From Maribacter arenosus (GTDB lineage Bacteria; Bacteroidota; Bacteroidia; Flavobacteriales; Flavobacteriaceae): 64,000 nt of DNA. The notes below the pieces were generated by a model that ran no database searches, had not been told where the DNA came from, and saw only the letters and a list, made by a program, of their open reading frames with translations. This document shows, in pieces, positions 37,156-45,796 of the stretch. The number at the start of each line of letters is the position of its first letter. The stretch's first letter is position 1. The stretch is taken from NCBI RefSeq assembly GCF_014610845.1, contig NZ_JABTCG010000002.1, positions 124,001 to 188,000 of the forward strand, given 5' to 3'. A program made the position numbers and the translations under genes.

Positions 37156-37510
37156 ATGTGTCAGTGTTATTTAAAATTCGATTTTTAAAGGTGTTGAAAG
37201 AGTCACACCTTTATCAAATGTATTATAAAGTTCCCTTGAAATAAAACCTAATTGCCCTTGAAGTGAATAACGCCTTTTGACCGAAAACCGAATCTACCCT
37301 CCCTAATGCTCAAATAGCACGAGTTTATAGGGCTTTTATCCCAAGACTAACATTACTAAAATTTTCGAAAGCGATTTCGTAAAGAATTTTGGTATTTTGA
37401 TTATATTCTAAAATTGAGAGGGATATTCTGAGGTTATTGTCAAAAAATATTACGTATACACTAAATCACATAAAGGTGATTGTGAAAGTTATAGTGATTT
37501 GTGTTCTATT
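37156..37510. promoter_or_regulatory. xylose operon control region with LacI-type operator
   Basis: A 355-base gap. It contains a palindrome CGAAA-GCGA-TTTCG (37366-37379), extended by matching flanks, of the type bound by LacI-family proteins. A short hairpin in the xylB leader pairs AAAGGTGT (37187-37194) with ACACCTTT (37205-37212); no T-run follows on the minus strand. I see no clear -7 box and no gene. Confidence 0.5.
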
Positions 37511-37912
37511 TTAATCCTGCCTAACACGTTCATTTCCGAGGGAAACGATACATTTTTCAATTTCCTTTTTCGCGTCTTCCGAAGAAAAACCAAGCCCTAT
37601 GGCATATTTGTAAATCATGGTGCGTTCTTCCGCATCGATCTCATGATCAGCATTTATAATTTTGAAAAAATCATGTAGTCGCTCTAAACGTTCTTCTAAC
37701 CCGTAAGGGGGTATCAAAGGATATTTTCTTGGGTTTTTCAATATGACCTTAACCTCTTCGTCGGAAACATCCAGTTTAAAAGCCAAACGTTTTAAAACCT
37801 TTTGCTCTTCCAGATTAATAGGCCCATCTATACCCGCCAAAGTCACCATGGCAGCGAAGTGTGATATTTTGCTTTCATGTTCCCCAGATTCGTATGCTTC
37901 TAAAATCGTCAT
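37511..37912 (-). CDS. TerB-like tellurite-resistance/acidic helical protein
   Basis: The ATG at 37912 (MTILEAYESGEHESKISHF) gives 133 residues; earlier in-frame starts fall in the promoter. Two acidic helical repeats (AAMVTLAGIDGPINLEEQKV and IINADHEIDAEERTMIYKYA) match the TerB metal-binding fold. TerB-like proteins are linked to stress responses. It is preceded by a Crp/Fnr-type promoter and forms the edge of the stress region. Confidence 0.72.
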   Translation of the reverse strand: MTILEAYESGEHESKISHFAAMVTLAGIDGPINLEEQKVLKRLAFKLDVSDEEVKVILKNPRKYPLIPPYGLEERLERLHDFFKIINADHEIDAEERTMIYKYAIGLGFSSEDAKKEIEKCIVSLGNERVRQD

Positions 37913-37945
37913 TCTCCAAGATTTTTGGATTGTACATATGATTAA

Positions 37946-37988
37946 GGAAGTTACAACCAAAAAATCCTTTTATCAATGATGTAAATCA
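37946..37988 (-). promoter_or_regulatory. Crp/Fnr-type promoter of the TerB-like gene
   Basis: TGAT-GTAA-ATCA (37977-37988) and a weak -7 box TAACTTCC (37946-37953) at the standard distance. A degenerate second copy (CGATGTAAATCA, 38058-38069) lies 81 bases further upstream. Confidence 0.58.
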
Positions 37989-38183
37989 TTAGGAAGCAGT
38001 TTTTATGGGGACTCAAAAAAAACGAAATCACTAAAATAGGATCTACGGTTTACTTTTCGATGTAAATCACATTCAGACCTGTTAAATCGATATTTTAGAC
38101 CAGACAAAGAACCATTGGAACTAACCTACCCGAAACAGGAATGCACAAAACCAAAGGAATTTTGGACCCTGTTCGTTTTATCT

Positions 38184-38549
38184 TTAAATTTTGATGACAT
38201 CTGAAGGGGTTTCTACCAAAATAGTAATGTTCCCTCTCAAGGCAATGGGTTGCTTCATGATTTCAGGGTTATGCTTTATCATCTTTATCCAATCCTCGGA
38301 CGAAAAATCATGCCGTTCGAATTTTGATAAATAGGTCGGATGTTCCTGATTCACCAAATCCTTGACTTCTATACCCAATCTATCGGCCAATTCAATAATT
38401 TGTGTCCCTGTCAATCCGGTCTTCAAAATATCCACAGGTAAGATGGGCAACCCCTCAGCTTTGGCAAGTGCCAAGGTTTGTTTGGCCCTGTTTGAATTGG
38501 AATTATAAAACAAGGTAATCTGTCTTTCCGATGTAGCAATTTCTCCCAT
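38184..38549 (-). CDS. ArsC/Spx-like thioredoxin-fold protein lacking the catalytic Cys
   Basis: A 121-residue protein with the ArsC/YffB fold order: ITLFYNSNSNRAKQTLALAK at the N-terminus, LPVDILK, then a C-terminal IALRGNITILVETP resembling the RPI..G segment of arsenate reductases. The place of the redox Cys is taken by Asn/Ser, so arsenate reduction is unlikely. It is the last gene of a three-gene unit with the two small genes upstream, under one Crp/Fnr-type promoter. Confidence 0.7.
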   Translation of the reverse strand: MGEIATSERQITLFYNSNSNRAKQTLALAKAEGLPILPVDILKTGLTGTQIIELADRLGIEVKDLVNQEHPTYLSKFERHDFSSEDWIKMIKHNPEIMKQPIALRGNITILVETPSDVIKI

Positions 38550-38553
38550 ACGC

Positions 38554-38778
38554 TCAATTTAAGCCATTAGCCTTTTTATAGGTTCTTAAATGTTTCCCCA
38601 ATAACTGTTCTAAACTTTCCAAATAGTCTTGCAATTCTTTTTTTTGAACTTTAGGATGCGCCTTGCCCGGCAATGTTATAGGGTCCTCCTCCAAAAAACG
38701 ATACAATTCAGGATAATCTGTTTCGATTTCGGACGTTAATCTAGTAATTCGCTTGAGTAAGTTATCAGGATCGTTCAT
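38554..38778 (-). CDS. small conserved-type protein of the stress region
   Basis: A 74-residue mostly helical protein with two charged helices around a DPITLPGKAHPKV loop. No family name is recognised. It is four bases from the ArsC-like gene and ten from the upstream 149-residue gene, so all three share one message. Confidence 0.65.
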   Translation of the reverse strand: MNDPDNLLKRITRLTSEIETDYPELYRFLEEDPITLPGKAHPKVQKKELQDYLESLEQLLGKHLRTYKKANGLN

Positions 38779-38788
38779 GGTATTCTTT

Positions 38789-39238
38789 TTAGGTTTTCAA
38801 TATATTGGCGAGTTCCTCACTATCTATAATATGCTCGGTTATCGCAAAAACCTCTTTTCGGTTCTTCCTAAAAGATATTAAGAAACTCGCCATTTCCTCC
38901 TCAAGATGTTCATGTTCAGTTACTATGACTCCGGCATCCTCTCTATTTGGATCTTCGACCAAATATCCCAATTGAATTAAATGTTTGTCAACTTTTAGAA
39001 GCAAGTCTTTGCTTTTTTCAGTTAGTCTGAACAATCCATCCTTTAAATCCTTCACCAATTGAAGACTATCTGGTTTTGTCAACCATATAAAATATTTTTC
39101 AGTCAGATGTTTCAAGAAGCGCAGGTCATCTTTATAAAATTGAAGATCGGACTTCCAGTATTTGGTCAAAACATAAAGCTCATCCCATGGCCCATCTTTT
39201 AAAAAATCGAGCTCATGTCCTCTTTTGTCCTTTTTCAT
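38789..39238 (-). CDS. helical protein related to the 61.6-kb protein
   Basis: The ATG at 39238 (MKKDKRGHELDFLKDG) gives 149 residues. The longer frame upstream would cover the promoter. It is all-helical with regular heptad-like pattern (YWKSDLQFYKDDLRFLKHL). The protein at 61592-61984 shows a similar layout (W..ELDFWESELKSF, then a His-Glu-rich final helix), so the two may be paralogues. Function is unknown. Confidence 0.65.
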   Translation of the reverse strand: MKKDKRGHELDFLKDGPWDELYVLTKYWKSDLQFYKDDLRFLKHLTEKYFIWLTKPDSLQLVKDLKDGLFRLTEKSKDLLLKVDKHLIQLGYLVEDPNREDAGVIVTEHEHLEEEMASFLISFRKNRKEVFAITEHIIDSEELANILKT

Positions 39239-39265
39239 CCTTATTGAGTTTTGCAATCGGATAAA

Positions 39266-39308
39266 CAAAAATAATAGGCCACTCTGAAAAACTAAATGAC
39301 CTATATCA
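39266..39308 (-). promoter_or_regulatory. Crp/Fnr-type promoter of the 39.2-38.2 kb operon
   Basis: TGAC-CTAT-ATCA (39297-39308) followed, 23 bases on, by a perfect -7 box TATTTTTG (39266-39273). It is back to back with the uspA promoter. Confidence 0.75.
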
Positions 39309-39329
39309 TATCCATTTATATAGGCTGAC

Positions 39330-39372
39330 TGATACACATCATTTCATTGGCCTATTGGTTATCTTACATTTA
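39330..39372 (+). promoter_or_regulatory. Crp/Fnr-type promoter of uspA (39393)
   Basis: TGAT-ACAC-ATCA (39330-39341) with -7 box TACATTTA (39365-39372) in the standard register. The start codon lies about 20 bases further on. The two divergent palindromes are centred 33 bases apart. Confidence 0.72.
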
Positions 39373-39392
39373 AGGGAATAAAAAAAATAGAG

Positions 39393-40244
39393 ATGAAGAC
39401 GTTTTTATATGCCACGGATTATTCCAAGAATTCTGTGGCAGCACTCCAATTTGCGTATGCACTTAGCCGGGAACTCCAAGCTAAACTTGTTGCCCTGCAC
39501 GTATTTGAATTGTCCCTGACCTTGGCCAGTACGGTTTCACATACCTATTCGCGCAAGGAAGTAAGGGCCTTTGCCGATCATCGTGAGCGATTGAGGGATT
39601 TCTGTTCGGAACATTTGAAAAACAAGCCAGGGGCTGAGAAAATCACTTATAAGATAGACGAGGGAAATCCAGTCCACGAGAAAATCATCAATAATGCCAA
39701 GGAACATAAGGCCGATTTGATCATTGTCGGCACCAAGGGGGGTAATCCTATTCGGGAAGCCTTGCTAGGCAGCACTACCACATCACTGATCGACAAGGCT
39801 CCCTGTCCTGTACTGGCAGTGCCAGATGATGTGGATTTCTACGGCATCAAAAAAATGGTTTACGCCACTGACTTTGAAGGGGCGGATATTTTTACCATTG
39901 AAAAATTGACCGATTTGGCCAAACCTTTACAATTGGATCTACACCTCGTACATGTTTCAACACTGGATACCCGCACAAGCAAAGATCAAATGGAATGGTT
40001 CAAAGGCATGTTAAAACACAAGGTTGACGATGAAAACATCCATTTTGATTTACGTTATGGGGAAGACGTCTTTACGACACTTCAGGAATACATCGATGAA
40101 ATAGAACCCGATTTGGTAGCCATGTTAGAACGTGAGGGGCATAGCCTTATCAAAGATCTTACGCACAGGGATTTGGTAAAACGGATGAAATCTGAAGGTC
40201 ATTTGCCACTACTTAGTTACCATAAAAAGAATATTCAGGATTGA
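39393..40244 (+). CDS. universal stress protein UspA family
   Basis: A 283-residue two-domain Usp protein. It begins FLYATDYSKNSVAALQFAYA and has the ATP loop GTKGGNPIREALLGS (G-x2-G-x9-GS) in the first domain. The second domain lacks the full glycine loop (VAMLEREGHSLIKDLTHRDL). It is closely related in layout to the proteins at 55.8 and 58.0 kb. Confidence 0.9.
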   Translation: MKTFLYATDYSKNSVAALQFAYALSRELQAKLVALHVFELSLTLASTVSHTYSRKEVRAFADHRERLRDFCSEHLKNKPGAEKITYKIDEGNPVHEKIINNAKEHKADLIIVGTKGGNPIREALLGSTTTSLIDKAPCPVLAVPDDVDFYGIKKMVYATDFEGADIFTIEKLTDLAKPLQLDLHLVHVSTLDTRTSKDQMEWFKGMLKHKVDDENIHFDLRYGEDVFTTLQEYIDEIEPDLVAMLEREGHSLIKDLTHRDLVKRMKSEGHLPLLSYHKKNIQD

Positions 40245-40278
40245 CATACCGCGATTTAAGGCATAATTATAAGAATTC

Positions 40279-40321
40279 TGACCTGTATCATTTTCAGTAC
40301 GAATGATAATGGATTCCTTTG
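40279..40321 (+). promoter_or_regulatory. Crp/Fnr-type promoter of the hydrolase operon
   Basis: TGAC-CTGT-ATCA (40279-40290) with -7 box TTCCTTTG (40314-40321) at the standard distance, 27 bases before the start codon. Confidence 0.7.
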
Positions 40322-40347
40322 TAGTGAACGCCTTAAAATCTTAAGTT

Positions 40348-41019
40348 ATGTCAAACACGATCAATATAAACAAATCGATCACCATTCCTTTGAAGGATGT
40401 CATTTTAAGGGGAAAACTGATAATTCCCGAAAACGCTATTGGATTGGTGATTTTTTCACATGGTAGTGGAAGTAGCCATCTTAGCCCAAGAAATAACTTC
40501 GTGGCCGTTTTATTACAGCAAAAAGGATTGGCCACCTTGCTCTTTGATCTTTTAACCGAGGAAGAAGATCGTATTTATGAAAACCGGTTCAATATCGATT
40601 TGCTCACAAAGCGTCTCATTGCCGTAACTCAATGGGTACAACAACAAGAAGAGACCAAGGACTTACCCATTGGTTATTTTGGGGCAAGTACGGGGGCAGC
40701 CTCTGCACTAAGGGCAGCCGCCTTTTTTAACCAGGAAATTAAAGCTGTAGTATCCCGAGGGGGCCGTCCCGATATGGCGTTGCAGGATATAAACAAGGTT
40801 ACCGCACCTACCCTTTTGATTGTGGGTGGTTTGGACGAGGTGGTCATAGGACTTAATGAAAAAGCGTATCAAAAATTGCAATGCGAAAGGAAATTGGAAA
40901 TCATACCCCGTGCCTCCCATTTATTCGAGGAAACCGGTAAGTTGCAAGAAGTTGCCGATACATCGGCTAACTGGTTCGTTGAAAACCTAGTGCCTGAAAA
41001 AATTGGAAATCATGTTTGA
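40348..41019 (+). CDS. alpha/beta hydrolase, dienelactone-hydrolase-like
   Basis: A 223-residue protein with the alpha/beta hydrolase order: LVIFSHGSGSSHLSPRNNF (oxyanion region), nucleophile elbow GYFGASTGAAS, acid ILIVGGLDEVV-type segment and final histidine ASHLFEE. The Ser-Asp-His triad is therefore complete. The substrate is unknown. It overlaps the phosphoribosyltransferase gene by eight bases; the same pair occurs in other bacterial stress islands. Confidence 0.85.
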   Translation: MSNTININKSITIPLKDVILRGKLIIPENAIGLVIFSHGSGSSHLSPRNNFVAVLLQQKGLATLLFDLLTEEEDRIYENRFNIDLLTKRLIAVTQWVQQQEETKDLPIGYFGASTGAASALRAAAFFNQEIKAVVSRGGRPDMALQDINKVTAPTLLIVGGLDEVVIGLNEKAYQKLQCERKLEIIPRASHLFEETGKLQEVADTSANWFVENLVPEKIGNHV

Positions 41020-41653
41020 AAATAGAACGGACGCGGCAACCCAATTGGCCGATAAATTATCGTCGATAAAAAGTGAGGAATTGGTGGTATTGGCCATACC
41101 CCGTGGTGGGCTGCCGATCGGATCAGTATTGGCCAAAACCTTAGGTGCGCCTTTAGATGTTGTTTTGACCAAAAAATTAGGTCATCCTTACCAAAAGGAA
41201 TATGCCATAGGAGCAGTGAGTCTTGATGGTTTGATCCTTTCCGATGCCATAGGTATTCCCAAGGAATATATCGAAGAAGAAACGGCACGTATTCGCGAAG
41301 TCTTAAAACAGAGACATCGGCAATATTACAAAAATAGATCCCCTGAAAACCTTCGTGATAAAACAATTATCGTAGTCGATGATGGCGTAGCTACCGGAAA
41401 TACACTCTTGGTAACGATAGGGTTGGTAAAAAAACAAGAACCCAAGAAAATAATCGTGGCCATACCGGTTGCCCCACCTTCGGCTATTAAACTATTGGAA
41501 TCTACCCCTAATATAGATGAAGTGGTTTGCTTACAAGTACCCCATAATTTTCATGCTGTGGGCCAATTTTACGAGGAGTTTCGCCAAGTTTCAGATCAAG
41601 AGGCTATTCGAATTTTGGAAGAAGCAAACGCTCAACGTAAACCTACCCTTTAA
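41012..41653 (+). CDS. phosphoribosyltransferase family protein
   Basis: The ATG at 41012 gives 213 residues; an in-frame TTG three codons upstream is less likely. The PRPP-binding motif is IIVVDDGVATGNTLL, and the N-terminus has VVLAIPRGGLPIG. No hood domain typical of a defined purine or pyrimidine enzyme is visible, so the substrate is uncertain. It overlaps the hydrolase gene upstream and the convergent rtcB gene by 11 bases downstream. Confidence 0.85.
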   Translation: MFENRTDAATQLADKLSSIKSEELVVLAIPRGGLPIGSVLAKTLGAPLDVVLTKKLGHPYQKEYAIGAVSLDGLILSDAIGIPKEYIEEETARIREVLKQRHRQYYKNRSPENLRDKTIIVVDDGVATGNTLLVTIGLVKKQEPKKIIVAIPVAPPSAIKLLESTPNIDEVVCLQVPHNFHAVGQFYEEFRQVSDQEAIRILEEANAQRKPTL

Positions 41654-43091
41654 CCACAGCAACCGGTCGTAGTTTTACCACTTTCTTGGCAATACCTGAA
41701 TCGCTTACCGTTTCAACCACCCTATTCACATCTTTATAGGCAATAGGTGCTTCTTCTGCAATGCCCTTAAATGAGCCAGCCTCTACAAATATTCCTTTTT
41801 CTTTAAGCTGTTCTTTGAGGACAGGGGCATTTACCTGCTTCTTGGCCGCTGTACGGGATAATCGGCGACCAGCCCCATGGCAACATGAACCAAATGTCAA
41901 TTGCATACTTTTATCGGTACCGGCCAATACGTAAGAACATGTACCCATACTACCAGGAATGATTACAGGTTGGCCAACATTTCTATACTTTTCCGGTAAT
42001 TCCCCAAACCCTGGTCCAAAAGCCCTAGTCGCCCCTTTACGATGAACTATCACCTTTATTCTTTTTCCTTCAATGGAGTGTTCTTCAATCTTGGCGATAT
42101 TATGGGCTACATCGTACATTAGTTTCAAAGGCTCGATTGTTGGTCCAAAAATGTTTTTCCACGCCCTTCGCACCTCCCATGAGATAATCTCCCTATTACA
42201 CCAGGCATAATTTGCAGCTGCACCCATGGCCTTAAAATAGTTTTGTCCTTCTTGAGAATTAAAGGGCACACAAGCAAGTTCCCGATCCGGAACCTCAATG
42301 TCGTATGTGGGCATCGCCGCCATGATTTGGCGTATATAGTCCGTAGCAACTTGATGCCCCAATCCCCTGGATCCGGTATGGATCAAGACGACCACCTGGT
42401 TTTTCGAAAGGCCATAAGACTTGGCAATAGTTTCGTCAAAAACTTCCTCGACATAATCTACCTCCACAAAATGGTTTCCGGAACCTATTGTGCCCAACTG
42501 ATCAGCACCTCTTTTCTTCGCCATTTCAGAGACCATAGAGGCATCCGCATTATGCAAACGGCCATTACTTTCCATAAATGCCAGGTCATCATTTACCCCA
42601 TATCCTTTTTGAACTGCCCATTCCGCCCCATTATGGAGCACTTCGTCAATTTCCTGGAGCGATAGTTTTATTTGACCGCCTTTACCCATCCCAGAAGGAA
42701 TCTGGGCATACAACTCCTTGGATAAGGATTCTAACCTATCCCTTATATCTGTTATTTTTTGTTGGGAGGTAAGCAATCGTACCCCGCAATTTATATCATA
42801 ACCAATACCCCCTGGGGAAATGGCTCCTTCGGGATATACAGTGGCCGCCACACCGCCTATTGGAAAACCATAACCTTCATGAACATCGGGCATCACCAAG
42901 GAAGCTCCCTGAATACCCGGTAAAGATGCCACGTTCACCAATTGAACCAAAGATCGATCTTCCATAATGTTATCGAGCAAGGTTTCAGAAGCCAAAATCC
43001 TTGCAGGAACCCGCATTTTAGGACTGAACGATTTGGGTATCTCCCATAAATAGGCTTCAATCCTTGTAATATCCGATTTGCTGATTATCAT
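41643..43091 (-). CDS. rtcB: RNA-splicing ligase RtcB
   Basis: A 482-residue protein with RtcB signatures: GIGYDINCGVRLL (metal Cys), GTIGSGNHFVEV, HTGSRGLGHQV, VAHNIAKIEEH and the CCHGAGRRLSRT guanylation region. RtcB joins 2',3'-cyclic phosphate and 5'-OH RNA ends using GTP and Mn2+. It follows archease by three bases, its known activator, so an RNA repair unit is clear. The unit has a Crp/Fnr-type promoter. Confidence 0.95.
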   Translation of the reverse strand: MIISKSDITRIEAYLWEIPKSFSPKMRVPARILASETLLDNIMEDRSLVQLVNVASLPGIQGASLVMPDVHEGYGFPIGGVAATVYPEGAISPGGIGYDINCGVRLLTSQQKITDIRDRLESLSKELYAQIPSGMGKGGQIKLSLQEIDEVLHNGAEWAVQKGYGVNDDLAFMESNGRLHNADASMVSEMAKKRGADQLGTIGSGNHFVEVDYVEEVFDETIAKSYGLSKNQVVVLIHTGSRGLGHQVATDYIRQIMAAMPTYDIEVPDRELACVPFNSQEGQNYFKAMGAAANYAWCNREIISWEVRRAWKNIFGPTIEPLKLMYDVAHNIAKIEEHSIEGKRIKVIVHRKGATRAFGPGFGELPEKYRNVGQPVIIPGSMGTCSYVLAGTDKSMQLTFGSCCHGAGRRLSRTAAKKQVNAPVLKEQLKEKGIFVEAGSFKGIAEEAPIAYKDVNRVVETVSDSGIAKKVVKLRPVAVVKG

Positions 43092-43094
43092 AAC

Positions 43095-43508
43095 TCAAAT
43101 ATCAAAAATGACCATTGTTTCCCAATGCCCGTTATCGGTTCTATGAACGTCTGCTTCGTGGTAGGTCACTGCCTTGATTTCCTCATCAAATTCTTCGACC
43201 TGTACTCCTTGGATTTCGGCTATTGCGGTTTCATGGGTCAACTTTAAAAATTTCACTTTGCAAAAAACAGCTTTTTCCACATAGGAAGTAGAAAGGATTT
43301 CCGATAAGAAATCAATCAGCAAACAAGTGGGGTCCACTGCCTTTATTTCGATTTTATACTTGATGGGGCCACGTGCTTTTTTCTCGCAAATGCCCTCCTT
43401 TAGAATATTACCCATTCCTATCGCCCCTGCTTGAAACAACTCCATTAAATCTGATCCTTGGATACCCATCCGAATATCAGCCGTGTGGGGAAGGTATACA
43501 ATGTTCAT
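43095..43508 (-). CDS. archease, RtcB activator
   Basis: A 137-residue archease: N-terminal YLPHTADIRMGIQG, central LLIDFLSEILST and the C-terminal KAVTYHEADVHRTDNGHWE. Archease promotes multiple turnover of RtcB by speeding its guanylation. Its stop lies just before rtcB and its start overlaps the methyltransferase gene by four bases. Confidence 0.92.
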   Translation of the reverse strand: MNIVYLPHTADIRMGIQGSDLMELFQAGAIGMGNILKEGICEKKARGPIKYKIEIKAVDPTCLLIDFLSEILSTSYVEKAVFCKVKFLKLTHETAIAEIQGVQVEEFDEEIKAVTYHEADVHRTDNGHWETMVIFDI

Positions 43509-44143
43509 TTTTTAATAGCTTTCACCACTACAAAAGAGCCTTCCCCATAACCGATTTTCGGCAGTTGTACTTCCTTGATTTCGTCTAAATCACCAAACAG
43601 GGTCTGGTTGAATTCCAAGTCTTTGAATCCGGCTTCTTTCAATAAAGTTACAATACGCTCTACGGTATAGAAATTGGCCTTAGCGAAGAAAGTACTGCGA
43701 TGACGTTTAGCGATATATTCTTTTGCTATATTTTGGTCCTTGTCCAAAAATCCGATCAGGATACTGCCTTTATGCTTCAAGACCCTATTCGCTTCCTTCA
43801 ATGCAAATTTCATTTCATCTAAATGACAAACGGTCACAAAAAGCACAAAATCGAATTGAAGGTCACCATATGGAAGCTGGGCCGCAAATCCTTTGATTAC
43901 CTCAATACCTCTATTAATGGCCTTCTCGGCCATTGCACTCGATGGTTCCACGCCTTCCTTGATGCCTAATTCAGAAGCGAATCTGCCCGTTCCAAGGCCT
44001 ACTTCAATTCCCCTTATATTTTCCGGTAGTTTTGCCAATTGTTCCCTGATGGCCAAAAGTTCGGATTGGTAGACTTCGCGATAATCTTCGTACCATTTTT
44101 CATATGTTGCGACATGTTTGTCAAATATTGCTATCTGTCCCAT
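43505..44143 (-). CDS. class I SAM-dependent methyltransferase
   Basis: A 212-residue protein with the SAM-binding motif I IRGIEVGLGTGRFASELG and the acidic VEPSSAMAEKA, then FDFVLFVTVCHLDE (motif II/III). The substrate is unknown. First gene of the methyltransferase-archease-rtcB operon, so an RNA-linked role is conceivable but not shown by sequence. Confidence 0.85.
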   Translation of the reverse strand: MGQIAIFDKHVATYEKWYEDYREVYQSELLAIREQLAKLPENIRGIEVGLGTGRFASELGIKEGVEPSSAMAEKAINRGIEVIKGFAAQLPYGDLQFDFVLFVTVCHLDEMKFALKEANRVLKHKGSILIGFLDKDQNIAKEYIAKRHRSTFFAKANFYTVERIVTLLKEAGFKDLEFNQTLFGDLDEIKEVQLPKIGYGEGSFVVVKAIKK

Positions 44144-44166
44144 TGAATTTCAATTTAAGATTCTTA

Positions 44167-44209
44167 TAAAAGTGGAAAAAAGGGTACACTACCACAATGA
44201 TATAGATCA
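44167..44209 (-). promoter_or_regulatory. Crp/Fnr-type promoter of the methyltransferase-archease-rtcB operon
   Basis: TGAT-ATAG-ATCA (44198-44209) and -7-like CACTTTTA (44167-44174) in the standard register, 24 bases before the start codon. Confidence 0.65.
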
Positions 44210-44331
44210 ATCTTGTAGGTAAACAATAATTATTCTTATACGTTTGGTAGAATGGAAATTTATGGAAAAAGGCATGCCTAAATTGAGAGACATGCCCTAG
44301 ATCATTTTAGTACCGAAGTAAATGGAAACAA

Positions 44332-44538
44332 TCAATCTTGCATTATGCCAAAACTGACTTTGGTATTTACCCTATAATCCTCTATCTGATTATTCTTTAC
44401 GGTAACTTGCATATCTTGCACATACACCGATTTAATGTCCTTGACGGTTTTTGAAGCTTCTTTGATTACATTTTTCACAGCATCTTCAAAACTGACCTTG
44501 GAATTACCCATTATTTCAATAACTTTTACAACTGACAT
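44332..44538 (-). CDS. dodecin family flavin-binding protein
   Basis: The ATG at 44538 (MSVVKVIEIMGNSKVSFEDA) gives 68 residues, the length of dodecins; the longer frame covers the promoter. It also has IKEASKTVKDIKSVYVQDMQ and a final beta strand. Dodecins form 12-subunit cages that bind and store flavins. It has its own Crp/Fnr-type promoter. Confidence 0.88.
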   Translation of the reverse strand: MSVVKVIEIMGNSKVSFEDAVKNVIKEASKTVKDIKSVYVQDMQVTVKNNQIEDYRVNTKVSFGIMQD

Positions 44539-44567
44539 GATATTGTGTTTTAAGATTAATACAGTGG

Positions 44568-44610
44568 CCAAATTACCCAGTAGCCAGTTCATATGAAATG
44601 ATCTGTATCA
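44568..44610 (-). promoter_or_regulatory. Crp/Fnr-type promoter of the dodecin gene
   Basis: TGAT-CTGT-ATCA (44599-44610) with -7-like TAATTTGG (44568-44575) at the standard distance. Confidence 0.65.
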
Positions 44611-44673
44611 TCCTATTCCCTTAATCTTAACTCTTGGTCCTTTTTATGATCGCTCGGACCTTTGGATCTTCGA

Positions 44674-45765
44674 TCAATAGTCTAACTTGGATTGAAGTAG
44701 GATGAATTCATTGATGTTCGTCATATCTATGGCGCCAACGAGTAACCCTTTTCTATTCAGCACAGGGAAAAAGTATTCCTTTTGAACCTCAACAGACCTG
44801 AGCACATCCCTAAGTCGGGCGTGCATATCGATTTCCGTAAATGAGGTCTTCATTATCTCGCGCACTGGTTTATTTCTGTTTTTTGAATTTTTGATGATAT
44901 CGGCATTGGTTAAAATTCCCACAGGTTTACCATCCTCCTCCACAATAAAATCCTTTTCGGTTCCCGAAAGAATGAGCTCGACAACTCTCTCCATGGTATC
45001 ATTGGGTTTCAAAAGGGTTATTTTGGTCAACATGGCCTCGTTCACCACATGTCCTTTCAAAAGTGCGATTTGCTGTACCATCTTATTTTCGCCATAAGCC
45101 CCCAAAAAAACGAATAGGGCTATCAATATTAAAAATGGATTGAACAACATGCCCAACAATAGGAAGACTACGGCAATCGATTGGCCAATACTTGCGGCAA
45201 TCTGGGTCGCCTTTACCCGGTCCGTCCCCATAGTGAGCAAAGCCCTTAAAACACGTCCGCCATCCATAGGAAAAGCAGGAATGAGATTGAAAATCACAAG
45301 GCCCAAATTGGCCACAAAAAGATAAAAGAGGAAATTATCCAAGGTAAATCCACTTAGTTTTTCGAGCAGCTCTGTCATATGTAATTTTAAGAAACCTTGC
45401 ACCGGTATTGCAAAATACAAAACCATAGCGATCACTAAATTTACTACGGGACCTGCAAGAGCGACCAAAAGCTCATGTTTAGGATTTTCGGGGATCCCTT
45501 CCAAACTGGCAACCCCACCAATGGGCAACAACGTTATTTTCGTGGTCTTAATCCCAAAACGTTTTGCCATGAGACCATGACCCAACTCGTGTAGCACCAC
45601 GCATAGAAAAATAACCAATACAAAAGCGAGATTAAACAGAATGGATTCGAAATTGCCACCCTTTTGAATTTCCAAAAACACGACCCAAACCAGGATGAAC
45701 AAAAATGTCCAATGCACCATAATGCGTATGTTGGATACTTTACCAAGTTGCAAGGCCCCTTTCAT
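44674..45765 (-). CDS. M50 family site-2-type metalloprotease with CBS domains
   Basis: A 363-residue protein: membrane helices around HELGH (His59-Glu60-His63), the second metal motif region NLIPAFPMDGGRVLRALL, then two CBS domains (about residues 240-355). CBS domains bind adenine nucleotides, so activity may follow energy charge. It cleaves membrane-embedded substrates. It follows the baeRF-like gene by 31 bases and may be in the same message. Confidence 0.88.
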   Translation of the reverse strand: MKGALQLGKVSNIRIMVHWTFLFILVWVVFLEIQKGGNFESILFNLAFVLVIFLCVVLHELGHGLMAKRFGIKTTKITLLPIGGVASLEGIPENPKHELLVALAGPVVNLVIAMVLYFAIPVQGFLKLHMTELLEKLSGFTLDNFLFYLFVANLGLVIFNLIPAFPMDGGRVLRALLTMGTDRVKATQIAASIGQSIAVVFLLLGMLFNPFLILIALFVFLGAYGENKMVQQIALLKGHVVNEAMLTKITLLKPNDTMERVVELILSGTEKDFIVEEDGKPVGILTNADIIKNSKNRNKPVREIMKTSFTEIDMHARLRDVLRSVEVQKEYFFPVLNRKGLLVGAIDMTNINEFILLQSKLDY

Positions 45766-45796
45766 AACGCTTTAATTAGTTATACCCTTTAATTGT

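Noticed and set aside
37187-37212. Hairpin in the xylB leader as a terminator or attenuator
   Set aside because: On the transcribed minus strand it is followed by A-rich, not T-rich sequence, and there is no leader peptide.
38058-38069. CGAT-GTAA-ATCA as a further promoter
   Set aside because: First half-site is degenerate and neither strand has a -7 box in the standard register. At most an upstream accessory site.
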